From a virus: a DNA stretch of 64,000 nucleotides. The number at the start of each line of letters is the position of its first letter. The first letter of the stretch is position 1. The DNA lies in IMG/VR virus record IMGVR_UViG_3300050132_000248, positions 53,332 to 117,331 of that record; one strand, given 5' to 3'. A program made the translations under genes and the position numbers. A model generated the notes under the pieces. The model was not told the origin of the DNA, searched no databases, and saw only the letters and a program-made list of their open reading frames with translations. Shown piece by piece: positions 10,501-17,942 of the stretch.

Positions 10501-11803
10501 CACCTCGCTTTTGAAGCACAAAAACGACAGTATAAATGCAAAGACAGGGTTCACTACCTTGTACCAAAATAGTCTAAAGCAGAATAAGATCACCACTTCA
10601 GCCGACACTTCTAAGTTTGCATGGCATGACTTAACTATGCACAAAATTTATTACAGTAATATTCAGGCTACTCCATTTACTTGGAGTTCGGATTATGGAG
10701 CTTGGCAATCTTCCAATCCATTTATATTCACTAATCCGGTTACTCTTTTCAACGGGTTGACAGTGCATGGAACACAGACGTGGGATGCTACCTATGCTGC
10801 CTCTTCGTTTGATTCAATAATAGGATTGACAAGCGGCACTGTTGGTAGGATGAAATGGTACTTACCTTTTTATGTTAAAGACAGTAACAAACAAGGTAAT
10901 CCTATCACACTGAAATATGGTTATACTCATTATCAGCCTATTGGGAGTTATGGTACGGGATCAGTAACCAACATCACAATGGGTTACGGGTTATCTTCAA
11001 CTCAATCACCGCTGACTACAACAGGAACGATGAAGGTTGATAGTACGGTGTTGGTTTCAACAGTAAGATTAGGGCATCTTACAAGTTACCCGACTTTAAA
11101 TCAATCCACAACAGGTAGTGCCGGAAGTGTTACTAATGCTCTTTCTAATGGATACGGAATTAACTCATTAACATATAATGGGAGTTCTGCATTATCAATA
11201 GTAGTAGATACTTCGCATATTTGGAGTTCTGTCAGGGCGGGACATCTGACGGCTTATCCTACATTGAATCAGAATACCACAGGCACGGCTAACGTGGCTG
11301 GTGGAACCGTTGGGGCAGTGCCCTATCAAAGTGCGGCGAATACAACAGGAGTAGTAGCAGCAACAGCAACAGCAGGATTACCTTTAATATCTGGCGCAAA
11401 TGCCATACCAACTTGGGCAACCTCACCCCCACTTTATAAATCTACTATCAGGGAGTTGTTTCCGCCTGTATTTGTTGATACCTCTGCATTAATTAGTACC
11501 GGAAAAGTTTTAATCGGTTATTCAGGAAATATAACGATTGACACTTTAATTTATGTTCTTAACAGACGTGCAGGAACACCATCAATAACACCTACTATTA
11601 AATATGGAACAGATTGGACGGCATCAGGCACATCAGTAGTGACAGCACCGGGGGCAGTAACTTCTTATTCAACACCGACAAAAGTATCAGGAGGTACATT
11701 AAACAATATCACTATTTCAGCAGGTAATCTTATCTGGATGACTTGGACAGAAACAGTAGCACCTAAAGAATTATATGTAATTATTCTGGGACATTATAAT
11801 TAA
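7589..11803 (+). CDS. Large adhesin or tail-fibre protein with signal peptide
   Basis: A 1404-residue repeat-rich protein. Residues 1-19 form a typical Sec signal (basic start, hydrophobic core, VAQ cleavage-type end), unusual for a virion protein. Residues ~335-415 hold GVYG/GVWG repeats. Residues ~560-730 hold NTAIG/NVAIG-type repeats like those in beta-roll heads of trimeric adhesins and in Bacteroidota fibre proteins. Residues ~870-1000 hold three copies of a ~60-residue unit with NGLKANK and RSW motifs. The C-terminus is a small beta domain. The gene starts at the base after the previous stop. Base usage shifts from AT-rich phage style at the 5' end to more G/C downstream, so it looks mosaic. 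It may be a tail fibre or a secreted or surface adhesin captured from the host. Confidence 0.65.
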   Translation: MRKILIFILLLWTGFLVAQNPFKTSKLTTPLIFIPDNITAPSPSTDFIYHIGSGLYWGNQLLNFDTTGVAKRGWVTATFEPKLGNPLVNGCILSSTTGGLRSWIPKSGIIDTTILTTLWHFNHYATWTDNGNNKQTSKRDTVQVEFLKLPNDGLSAIDFDNYDSTTIYSDRSGNLVLSTDMYNGNYFNLSRPAPGYSGFRIAAQNKMSPITEEISGNSNFDNPFIDLSIVSKGENTSDLRFDSTGMCFYFSTPGIHRMNLMKDTLPCDTIFSKHLKLEDLSGSGTSLGLDSHNNVIKTSVGDYDSIWTEDLTLGHHWLYLRRFNDSVGIGLSQPTAKLDVNGEIKATVNSGDAINATSITGIGVYANAPDNVGVWGASYNGSGVYGSSTNSYGVYGNSYASDGVKGISITGFAGEFIGLTKMDSVIITHVKLRTGLDTIMVINHDSLYKQLLPTIPAGQIQSDWNQTNNVYLDFIKNKPNLSIYRTLGNHDSLSQLKEKSYNDLTDKPSFVSGTGPQNYLPVWLSGGISLGTSIISTTGTDITSISTYKGLHSDGHNIFMGGGGQNSIGQVGSTYLGSNNTVYGNQSFMNNTNGYMNVAIGNTSLYSNTTGIGNVAIGGQSLFNNSTGNYNIAIGYGSMMPSNGDNNTAIGKSTLMTNTTGSHNTAIGFFSMEGNETGFYNTAIGENSLGEVLYGWGNTGLGSYSLWLNFNGSDNIGIGDSAGFNETSSFNLYIGKGDSTTAPIYGKMSKNRYRINGNLLVKTIPIAGSRPNYVLSPDANNNIQKYSFPSYSAGYGLGLSGTTFYNSRYWGTQDSLKTSLSGLVLATAGKLTAITNNSSNWDSGYAYRLTGATGSAPLTLGLSGNALTGSIDTSTAKTGLANLYQLGLKANKATTITINGTGYDLSTNRSWSIAGSDTSLLKHKNDTVNTKTGFTTLYQNGLKANKSTILTINGTAYDISANRSWTIATTDTSLLKHKNDSINAKTGFTTLYQNSLKQNKITTSADTSKFAWHDLTMHKIYYSNIQATPFTWSSDYGAWQSSNPFIFTNPVTLFNGLTVHGTQTWDATYAASSFDSIIGLTSGTVGRMKWYLPFYVKDSNKQGNPITLKYGYTHYQPIGSYGTGSVTNITMGYGLSSTQSPLTTTGTMKVDSTVLVSTVRLGHLTSYPTLNQSTTGSAGSVTNALSNGYGINSLTYNGSSALSIVVDTSHIWSSVRAGHLTAYPTLNQNTTGTANVAGGTVGAVPYQSAANTTGVVAATATAGLPLISGANAIPTWATSPPLYKSTIRELFPPVFVDTSALISTGKVLIGYSGNITIDTLIYVLNRRAGTPSITPTIKYGTDWTASGTSVVTAPGAVTSYSTPTKVSGGTLNNITISAGNLIWMTWTETVAPKELYVIILGHYN
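10207..10590 (+). repeat. Triplicated ~60-residue unit inside the adhesin gene
   Basis: Three successive diverged copies encode KTGxxxLYQ, LKANK, INGTxYD, RSWxIA and SLLKHKND motifs; the third is incomplete. They look like fibre shaft repeats made by internal duplication. The copies differ at the DNA level, so the duplication is not recent. Confidence 0.7.
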
Positions 11804-11815
11804 AAACGAGCAATT

Positions 11816-12310
11816 ATGAAAACATTATTTGTAATTTATTTATTGTTTACAACAGGATTCATTAGTTTGATTCTTTATCACGATTATAAGGATCATCATT
11901 ATACAGGAGAGTGTAAAGGAGTGTTATCTGAAAAGGTTGAAAATTCATACTCGGTTACATCTATTGGAAGTGATGGATTAGATTGTTCTAAATGTAAAAT
12001 ACTAAAAAATAATGGTCATGCCTACATTGGCAGTCAGGCTATTAGTATTGATAAGAAAAAATGCAAACTATTAAAAAACTTTAATCCACCCGAGGAACTT
12101 TATGGTATAACTATTCCTAAAAACGTTAAACTGATTAAGGTAAATTTCGATTGGTCAAAAGTTACAATATCAAAATCAGATACATTTGAGTTACCAAAAA
12201 AGGTTACGCCTTATCTTTTTAATCATGGGTATCCTTATGCAACCGATAAATATGGAAGACCATTAGACAGTAATATTGAAGTTGATTCTATAATTTTTAT
12301 AGATAAATAA
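11816..12310 (+). CDS. Membrane-anchored small protein, function unknown
   Basis: A 164-residue protein with one N-terminal hydrophobic segment (residues ~3-20), most likely an uncleaved anchor, then a region with a CSKCKIL cysteine pair and a later cysteine (~53-70), and a mixed C-terminal domain rich in Lys, Pro and Ile. It lies 12 bases after the adhesin and before the LRR gene, so all three secreted or membrane products look like one unit. The two flanking genes suggest cargo for the cell surface or periplasm. I recognise no family. Confidence 0.5.
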   Translation: MKTLFVIYLLFTTGFISLILYHDYKDHHYTGECKGVLSEKVENSYSVTSIGSDGLDCSKCKILKNNGHAYIGSQAISIDKKKCKLLKNFNPPEELYGITIPKNVKLIKVNFDWSKVTISKSDTFELPKKVTPYLFNHGYPYATDKYGRPLDSNIEVDSIIFIDK

Positions 12311-12325
12311 AAGTAAAATGAATTT

Positions 12326-12344
12326 CACACACACACTCACACAC
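12326..12344 (+). repeat. CA dinucleotide repeat before LRR gene
   Basis: A run of CA repeats broken by one T lies five bases upstream of the LRR gene start. It occupies the leader where translation or slippage-based control could act. Nothing like it occurs before other genes here. Confidence 0.7.
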
Positions 12345-12348
12345 GCTT

Positions 12349-13782
12349 ATGAAAAGGGTAACTATTTTATATAGGGTAATAGCTGTATGCGTTGCCCTTT
12401 TCTTTCTTCCCTTGCTCTCAATAGGGCAGCACTATCAGGCAGGTTCAGGTTCTACTCCTTCCACCGGCTGGACGCCTCCTGCTGCATGGGTTGATAGTAC
12501 AGGTGCTATCACCACTTCTGTGATGGGTGCTGATGGAACTCTTGCTGCATCTACTATTAAAATCCTTGTCGATACACGTATGGCTAACCGTACCATTGCT
12601 TTCACTGTGACGGCTGCTAATGGCTATACGGTGAATTGGGGAAGGAAAGAAAGCGGGGTTAATTATGCTAACGGTGCTTTAGCAGAAAGAACTTATGATA
12701 GTACAAAATGTCAACGATATTGTGTTATCACTATAACCAAAACAGGTGCAGGGGCAATAACAGCCTTTACAGTATCTCGTAGTACAACCTATGTAGCAAC
12801 TCAAACTCAATATCCTCAATATCTATGGATAGCCGCTAATTATTCAGGTGCTGCACCTGTGATGTATATTTCAAATTGTTATACTTGTAATTTAAAGGCA
12901 GCTTATTTAATAACTGTAACCTCGTTGGGGTCACAATGCTTTTACGATTGCTACGCCTTGCAGTCGGTGACAATACCCAGTAGTGTAACCTCGTTGGGGA
13001 CATATTGCTTTTCCTATTGCTACGCCTTGCAGTCGGTGACAATTCCGTCAGGCGTAACCTCGTTGGGGACATATTGCTTTTCCTATTGCTACTCTTTACA
13101 GTCGGTGACAATACCCAGTAGTGTAACCTCGTTGGGGCCACAATGCTTTTACAGTTGCTACGCCTTGCAGTCGGTGACAATACCCAGTAGTGTAACCTCA
13201 TTGGGGACAAATTGCTTTGCCAATTGCACCGCCTTGCAGTCGATAACTATCCTCAGTTCTGTAACCTCGATTGGGGCAAATTGCTTTCAATATTGCTACG
13301 CCTTGCAGTCGATAACTATCCCATCAGGAACCACAAGCATACCAGCATCTATGTTTACAGGTGATGTATCACTTAATAACGTAACTTATACGGGAACAGA
13401 AACAAGTGCAGAAGATCACGGAACAAATATGTTTTATCAATGCGAACAGCTTGACACCTTAAAAATGGCAGGGTTGAAAACTCAAAGATTTGCATTTTAC
13501 GGACAAGCTGGTCAATTGAATAAATTAGGTTCAGTAGGCAACCTTCATAATGACAGCATACCTGTAAGGATAAACTGGGCCGCTTCTACTTTTGCAAGTG
13601 GAACCGCACCGCAACTAGACCTATCTTATTGCTCGATGACCGAATTACAAATGAGGGCAATATTAAACTGTCTACCTACCGTTGTAGGAAAGCAAGTAAA
13701 ATTATCGGGTAATCCCGGATATGCTTCATTAACAACGGCAGATAAAGCTAAAGCAGTAGCAAATGGATGGACAATAAATTAA
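12349..13782 (+). CDS. Secreted BspA-type leucine-rich-repeat protein
   Basis: A 477-residue protein. Residues 1-26 are a Sec signal (basic start, long hydrophobic core, IGQ end). A beta-rich domain spans ~30-185. Residues ~188-330 contain tandem 23-residue repeats of the BspA/LRR_5 type, with the pattern LQSVTIPSSVTSLGxxCF repeating. A C-terminal domain (~330-477) includes further LRR-like segments. BspA-type proteins are common on Bacteroidota and other host-associated cells, where they bind matrix proteins or partner cells. Their presence in a phage late block is unusual. G/C-richer codons differ from neighbouring capsid genes, which suggests transfer from a host. It could alter the surface of the infected cell or serve as a virion adhesin. 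Confidence 0.75.
   Translation: MKRVTILYRVIAVCVALFFLPLLSIGQHYQAGSGSTPSTGWTPPAAWVDSTGAITTSVMGADGTLAASTIKILVDTRMANRTIAFTVTAANGYTVNWGRKESGVNYANGALAERTYDSTKCQRYCVITITKTGAGAITAFTVSRSTTYVATQTQYPQYLWIAANYSGAAPVMYISNCYTCNLKAAYLITVTSLGSQCFYDCYALQSVTIPSSVTSLGTYCFSYCYALQSVTIPSGVTSLGTYCFSYCYSLQSVTIPSSVTSLGPQCFYSCYALQSVTIPSSVTSLGTNCFANCTALQSITILSSVTSIGANCFQYCYALQSITIPSGTTSIPASMFTGDVSLNNVTYTGTETSAEDHGTNMFYQCEQLDTLKMAGLKTQRFAFYGQAGQLNKLGSVGNLHNDSIPVRINWAASTFASGTAPQLDLSYCSMTELQMRAILNCLPTVVGKQVKLSGNPGYASLTTADKAKAVANGWTIN
12916..13329 (+). repeat. Six tandem 69-bp LRR repeats
   Basis: Copies starting at 12916, 12985, 13054, 13123, 13192 and 13261 each begin gtaacctcg or a close variant and are exactly 69 bases apart (23 codons). 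Several are nearly identical at DNA level, including synonymous sites, so they expanded recently and can recombine to change repeat number. Confidence 0.95.
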
Positions 13783-13899
13783 CCAACTAAAGAGAACACT
13801 GAATAAAGGATAACTCATTAAAATAACTGATATGGCACTACTCGAAACAGCCCAGCCTTAGATAAGATTTAAAAGTCAAACAAAATAAATTTATAAATT

Positions 13900-15021
13900 A
13901 TGACAACCTGCACAAATTGTTTTAGTGGTTGTGTGGAGACCACATCAGATAAATGTGTGAAATACACTGGGAACGATATTACGTTTCTGAATATTCATAC
14001 AGGAGATTCCCTTGAATCAATTGAGGAACATATCACGGATTATATAGCTACTGTATTTAGTGGGATAGGTATAATGCCTGTAATTGAATCAACATTGATT
14101 TGTACTACTGTGAAGCAATTTCTTCCTTGTGATGATTGTGGTGCTCCTACATTAGTAGATATTCTCACTGCTATCATAGAAGCAATATGCTCACTTGAAA
14201 CTCAGATTGTCGCTAATACAGCATCAATTAATACTATAGAGGCAACTTATGATGTAAGCTGTTTCAGTGGTACACCAATTGTAGGAACTCATGCTGTTCT
14301 TCAAGCAGCTATTACAACTCTCTGTGCAGCAATAGGAAATATAACAACATTGCAAAATCTTTTTGCAACGTGTATTACAACCAGTAATATTAATACCTAT
14401 ATCCAGAATTATATAAATGCTCAGTCAAATGTCAATATGTATACCAAAATGGTACCATATGTCATTTATCCTTTTTATCCAAGCACAACAATTATGTCAG
14501 GAGCATTTGACATCAATGGAATAGGATTGGGAACATGGCAGAATATATATCTCTGTAATGGATATGGTGGCTTCACTCCTGACTTAAGAGGAAGAAGTTT
14601 AATTGGAACAACAGATATGGGTGGTGGACCATTTAATCCTAATGTGGATCCCGGGAGTGGTAATCCAACTTACAATCTAGGTACTCTGAATGGACAGAAT
14701 TCTGTAACTCTTTCTTCTCCACAAATACCAGCACATACACATACAACTAATGTTGTAGTAACTGATCCTACGGGTCTTGCAGAAATTCCATTTGGAGGTG
14801 GTGAGATTTTTACAACCATGAGTGGTGGTCAGTTCGCAATTACTGAAATTAATGGTGTAGGTAGTAGTGTAGCACCTGAGCAGAAATCAACTACTGTTCC
14901 AGTAACTATGACAGATCTTTCTGTAAGTGTTTCAATTAATCCAAATTCACCAGCAGGAAGTGCTCATACAAATGTTCATCCTGTACTTGGTGTATATTAT
15001 ATTATGTTCATACCTTCTTAA
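13900..15021 (+). CDS. Tail-collar-type fibre protein
   Basis: A 373-residue protein. The N-terminal half (1-190) is Cys-rich and helical, including CVKYTG and GDSLESIE segments that look like a virion-attachment domain. The C-terminal half (about 200-373) matches the phage tail-collar plan: a Gly-rich core with TPDLRGRSLIG, a His-rich PAHTHTT segment and a final HPVLGVYYIMF strand. Such proteins sit at the tail or at fibre tips and often bind surface sugar. It restarts phage-like AT-rich codon use after the adhesin island and precedes Thr-linked fibre genes. The region 13783-13899 upstream holds only an AT-rich leader and a nine-codon frame. Confidence 0.75.
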   Translation: MTTCTNCFSGCVETTSDKCVKYTGNDITFLNIHTGDSLESIEEHITDYIATVFSGIGIMPVIESTLICTTVKQFLPCDDCGAPTLVDILTAIIEAICSLETQIVANTASINTIEATYDVSCFSGTPIVGTHAVLQAAITTLCAAIGNITTLQNLFATCITTSNINTYIQNYINAQSNVNMYTKMVPYVIYPFYPSTTIMSGAFDINGIGLGTWQNIYLCNGYGGFTPDLRGRSLIGTTDMGGGPFNPNVDPGSGNPTYNLGTLNGQNSVTLSSPQIPAHTHTTNVVVTDPTGLAEIPFGGGEIFTTMSGGQFAITEINGVGSSVAPEQKSTTVPVTMTDLSVSVSINPNSPAGSAHTNVHPVLGVYYIMFIPS

Positions 15022-15034
15022 TAATTAGACAGTT

Positions 15035-16033
15035 ATGAGTGTAGTTGATTTTAGACAGTGTAAATATTTCTTTCTTCCTTTGAATCCAAAATGTACTACA
15101 ACCACTAGTAGCACTACTATTTTTGTTCCTACTACTACAACATCAACTACTATCACAACGTCAACAACAAGTACAACTACAACAGTTTATCCTCCCATCA
15201 CTACAACAACCACCACTACTACAACTTGTCATTGCTATACAGGATATATAGTAACGCCAGATGGAACTAAATGTTCAAAAACAATAACAACATTAGTCAC
15301 TCCTCCAACTAATTTACAAGTGTCTGTTTCTAAGACTTACTCTCAGTATAGTAATTATGGAAGTATTCTGTTTAATCCTGGGTATAATTTAAATGGAACT
15401 ACCTCAGCAGGATATCAAGTGTTACACACTAATCTATGGCAGAATATTCCAAATGATTTAGTGAGTGGTCCTATGAATAGATGTGGACTTTGGACTCCTA
15501 CATATAATAATAATCAGGATGTTGGTTTTACTCATTGTATTACTGTTGGTACTACAAAGACATATTATATTGCTGTAGGCTGTGATAATTATGCAATCAT
15601 TCGTGTAGATGGAACTACTATAGTTTCTCAAGATGTTTCTGCTCTCACTACTCAATTTGGTGCAGGAGCATCAGTAACCTTTAAATACTGGTTTATATAT
15701 CCAATACAGTTAAATGCAGGATCTCATGTGATTGAAATGATTGGTCATAATATTTCAAGTATTGCAGCATTAGGTACTGAAATTTATGATGCTACCTCAG
15801 ATGATATTATTAATGCAACTGACTATACTACTTTTTATAATGCTCATATTATATTCAGTACAAAGGATATGATAGGACAGGATATTGAAATTGGTACTGG
15901 TGGATTTGGTTGGACATGCCCAGATGGATATTCTTTAATCATGTGTAATGGAGCACCATATTGTACTAATACAAGTTATCTAAACTGCGGTGCCACACCT
16001 CCAATTACAACTACTACAACCTTATTATTATAG
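15035..16033 (+). CDS. Thr-linked fibre protein with carbohydrate-binding-like module
   Basis: A 332-residue protein built as short head (1-19), Thr/Ser-rich linker (~20-64, with VYPP spacer), then a beta-rich Cys-containing module (~65-320), and a short Thr tail ending LLL. The module has DNYAIIRVDG, FKYWFIYPIQLNAGSHVIEMIGH-type strands resembling a PA14 or lectin-like jelly roll, which I infer only from the pattern. It lies between tail-collar and another Thr-linked gene, so a tail-fibre or receptor-binding role is likely. No signal peptide is present. What glycan or receptor it binds cannot be told from sequence. Confidence 0.6.
   Translation: MSVVDFRQCKYFFLPLNPKCTTTTSSTTIFVPTTTTSTTITTSTTSTTTTVYPPITTTTTTTTTCHCYTGYIVTPDGTKCSKTITTLVTPPTNLQVSVSKTYSQYSNYGSILFNPGYNLNGTTSAGYQVLHTNLWQNIPNDLVSGPMNRCGLWTPTYNNNQDVGFTHCITVGTTKTYYIAVGCDNYAIIRVDGTTIVSQDVSALTTQFGAGASVTFKYWFIYPIQLNAGSHVIEMIGHNISSIAALGTEIYDATSDDIINATDYTTFYNAHIIFSTKDMIGQDIEIGTGGFGWTCPDGYSLIMCNGAPYCTNTSYLNCGATPPITTTTTLLL
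15094..15227 (+). repeat. Thr-codon linker tract
   Basis: A long ACN-rich tract encodes the Thr/Ser linker of the fibre gene, broken by a VYPP spacer; it joins a short head to the receptor-type module. Confidence 0.85.
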
Positions 16034-16056
16034 AATAATTAATAACACTTAACCAA

Positions 16057-16587
16057 ATGAATGTATATATTAAACTTTTAGTAGCAGGAGCAAATGTTGG
16101 TCCATTTGATCTATATTCAAATGTAGACAGTTTTGCAACAGCATTTGAAACAGGAGTGGCAAAAGCATCTCTTGTTAGTGGATATACAGCCACTGATGTA
16201 CCAAATGAAACAACACAAATTAAGATAGTGTCTACGGGTAATTGCACTAATTTCATTATTCTTGATATTGGAATACCTACAACTACTACAACCACCTTAT
16301 ATCCTCCTACTACATCAACTACTACAACTCATGCTACAACCACTACAACCACTACTGCTCGTCCTTATTATACAATAAAAGATTGTAACTCAGAGACAGA
16401 GTATTGTGTCTCAACATATTGCCCTCCTACAATAGGAGATGTGGTTCAATATCAAATGGGATATCCAATTCCTTCAGGAACAATTCTTTGTGGAACTATT
16501 GAAGGAACTTCTGTAGATACACCCGTTGGTGTTATATATGATTGTGCTCCACGTATTTGTGGAGAAACTCCTTGTGGTATAGAATAA
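16057..16587 (+). CDS. Thr-linked two-module structural protein
   Basis: A 176-residue protein in three parts. Residues 1-73 form an N-terminal module (IKLLVAGANVGPFDLY ... IKIVSTGNC). Residues ~74-100 form a Thr-rich linker with an LYPP spacer. Residues ~101-176 form a small Cys-rich module (seven cysteines) likely stabilised by disulfides or metal. The first module is clearly related to the N-terminus of the protein starting at 24729, so it is a duplicated adaptor unit, perhaps the part that docks onto the tail. The Cys-rich module would be exposed. Short 5' spacing after the previous gene supports co-expression. Confidence 0.6.
   Translation: MNVYIKLLVAGANVGPFDLYSNVDSFATAFETGVAKASLVSGYTATDVPNETTQIKIVSTGNCTNFIILDIGIPTTTTTTLYPPTTSTTTTHATTTTTTTARPYYTIKDCNSETEYCVSTYCPPTIGDVVQYQMGYPIPSGTILCGTIEGTSVDTPVGVIYDCAPRICGETPCGIE
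16277..16356 (+). repeat. Thr-codon linker tract
   Basis: ACN-rich tract encoding the linker between adaptor and Cys-rich module, with the recurring LYPP spacer. Confidence 0.85.
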
Positions 16588-16600
16588 CAAGTCTTGATAT

Positions 16601-16675
16601 AACTAATTTAGTTAAATGAGTTAATGATTTTAGTTAAATTAGTTTTGGTTCTTCCAAATAGAGTTCGTACCTTTA
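16601..16675 (+). promoter_or_regulatory. Candidate Bacteroidota-type promoter with inverted repeat
   Basis: A ten-base inverted repeat (aactaattta / taaattagtt at 16601 and 16635) precedes a possible -33 TTG at 16645 and a TACCTTTA box at 16668, 20 bases apart, close to the TTTG and TAnnTTTG layout of Bacteroidota promoters. The repeat overlaps the -33 region and might be an operator or the end of the upstream transcript. It would drive the tail genes from 16698. Confidence 0.45.
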
Positions 16676-16697
16676 TGTCGTTTTTAATATCATATCT

Positions 16698-17435
16698 ATG
16701 GCAATCCTTCGTAAGCTCGTAAGTGATGTCCGCAGTCTTCATAAATTGCTTTCTACAGATAGTATAGCAACGGATAGGATGATAGCTAGTGAATTGAAAG
16801 TAAATGCACTTTTATTACTCAAGAGGGAAACAAACCTAAGAAGGTTGTGGGCTACAGACACAATTTTTACCACTATACCCTGTCTTCAGATGATTGAAGT
16901 ACCTATCTCAGAATGTTGTGATTATGCTGATCCCTGCAATATAGCAAGAAGTAAATTACATCTTCCACGGATATGTGAAGGAAACTATCAATATCTCATA
17001 CAGGGAGTCTATTCAATAAATGCCATGAGAGGCAAAGCCACAAAACTCAAAGAGGTTACAATCAATAGATATATCAACCTCCTGAAACTTCCAATTGTAA
17101 AGAAAGAGAATTATTATTGGATAGCAAATGATTATCTATATGTAACCAATCCAATGGTGCAAAAGGTAAGAATGGCTGCTTTGTTTGAAGAAGATGTTCC
17201 TAATGAATTAATGTATCCAGAATGTGAATGTGGAGAAGCTCCTCCTTTAGATGAATTATGCAAGAATCCTTTGGATAAGGAATCTTTCATTCCCGGGTAT
17301 TTGGAAAAACAAGTTCTTCAACTGACATCACAAACATTATTAAGTACATACTTTGGAGTAAGGATGGAAACAGAACCTTTGAGTGGTGTAGATGAACAGG
17401 TAGCTGCACCTCCACAAAATCAAAGAGGGAGATAA
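16698..17435 (+). CDS. Probable connector ring protein (crAss-like)
   Basis: A 245-residue protein. The N-terminal ~60 residues are helical and basic (starting MAILRKLVSDVRSLHKLL). The middle contains Cys pairs (SECCDYADPC) and Tyr-rich strands. The tail is Pro/Gln-rich and basic. It begins the portal-proximal tail set (this gene, HU-like, tail tubular, nozzle) that is conserved in order in crAss-like phages. I therefore place it among the ring or connector proteins below the portal. I cannot show this from a motif; structural comparison with crAss-like ring proteins would test it. A candidate promoter lies upstream. Confidence 0.55.
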   Translation: MAILRKLVSDVRSLHKLLSTDSIATDRMIASELKVNALLLLKRETNLRRLWATDTIFTTIPCLQMIEVPISECCDYADPCNIARSKLHLPRICEGNYQYLIQGVYSINAMRGKATKLKEVTINRYINLLKLPIVKKENYYWIANDYLYVTNPMVQKVRMAALFEEDVPNELMYPECECGEAPPLDELCKNPLDKESFIPGYLEKQVLQLTSQTLLSTYFGVRMETEPLSGVDEQVAAPPQNQRGR

Positions 17436-17439
17436 TACT

Positions 17440-17931
17440 TTGAGTAGAACAGCAACTGATTACAGAAGTGCAAGTAAAACTAATTACGATGATTTTTGTA
17501 AACGTCATCCAAGTGTAATTCTTACATTTGATCAATGGAAATCTATCATCTATGACTTCAATGAATCATTTAAAGAATATATTCTTGAGACAGGTGATAG
17601 AATAAAGTTTCCATTTGGATTTGGAGAGTTTTCAATTAACAAGAAGAAGCGAAAGAAGATTCTAAAATTCAATGGGCAAGAAAAAGTTGGCCTTCCTATT
17701 GATTGGAAGAAGACAAAAGAAAAAGGAAAAACTATCTACAATTTTAACTTTCATACAGAAGGTTATTTTTTTGGCTGGAAGTGGTTTAAAACTACAGCAA
17801 GATTTAAGAATGTAGACCTTTGGTATTTTAAGCCAACTAGAGCTACATCAAGATTGCTTGGTCATTACATTAATATAGATAAGAAATATCAGAATATTTA
17901 TCGTGAATGGAAGCTTGCTAATGCAACATAA
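17440..17931 (+). CDS. HU/IHF-fold-like structural protein, TTG start
   Basis: A 163-residue basic protein. Residues ~50-75 (GDRIKFPFGFGEFSINKKK) resemble the beta-hairpin entry of the HU/IHF fold, where a Pro-Gly-type turn and Phe precede a basic arm. The remainder is rich in Lys, Trp and Phe. crAss-like phages encode IHF-like proteins among virion genes, and this place between ring and tail tubular genes fits. The frame contains no ATG at all, and the only plausible start is TTG at 17440, five bases after the upstream stop, so a weak start may limit its level. DNA binding versus a purely structural ring role cannot be decided here. Confidence 0.55.
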   Translation: MSRTATDYRSASKTNYDDFCKRHPSVILTFDQWKSIIYDFNESFKEYILETGDRIKFPFGFGEFSINKKKRKKILKFNGQEKVGLPIDWKKTKEKGKTIYNFNFHTEGYFFGWKWFKTTARFKNVDLWYFKPTRATSRLLGHYINIDKKYQNIYREWKLANAT

Positions 17932-17942
17932 AATAGAACAAG

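Noticed and set aside
10240-10644. Antisense open frame of 134 codons within the adhesin gene
   Set aside because: It lies over the triplicated repeat of a clear sense gene and shows no independent motif.
12836-13210. Antisense open frame of 124 codons across the LRR repeats
   Set aside because: It is a mirror of the 69-bp repeats; open frames on the other strand are expected from the repeat codons and the sense frame has a signal peptide and LRR pattern.
12916-13329. CRISPR array from regular 69-bp repeats
   Set aside because: There are no spacers; the whole period is coding and in frame with an LRR protein.
13832-13861. Nine-codon frame (MALLETAQP) in the gap before the tail-collar gene
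   Set aside because: Too short, no conservation evidence; possibly a leftover from the island junction.
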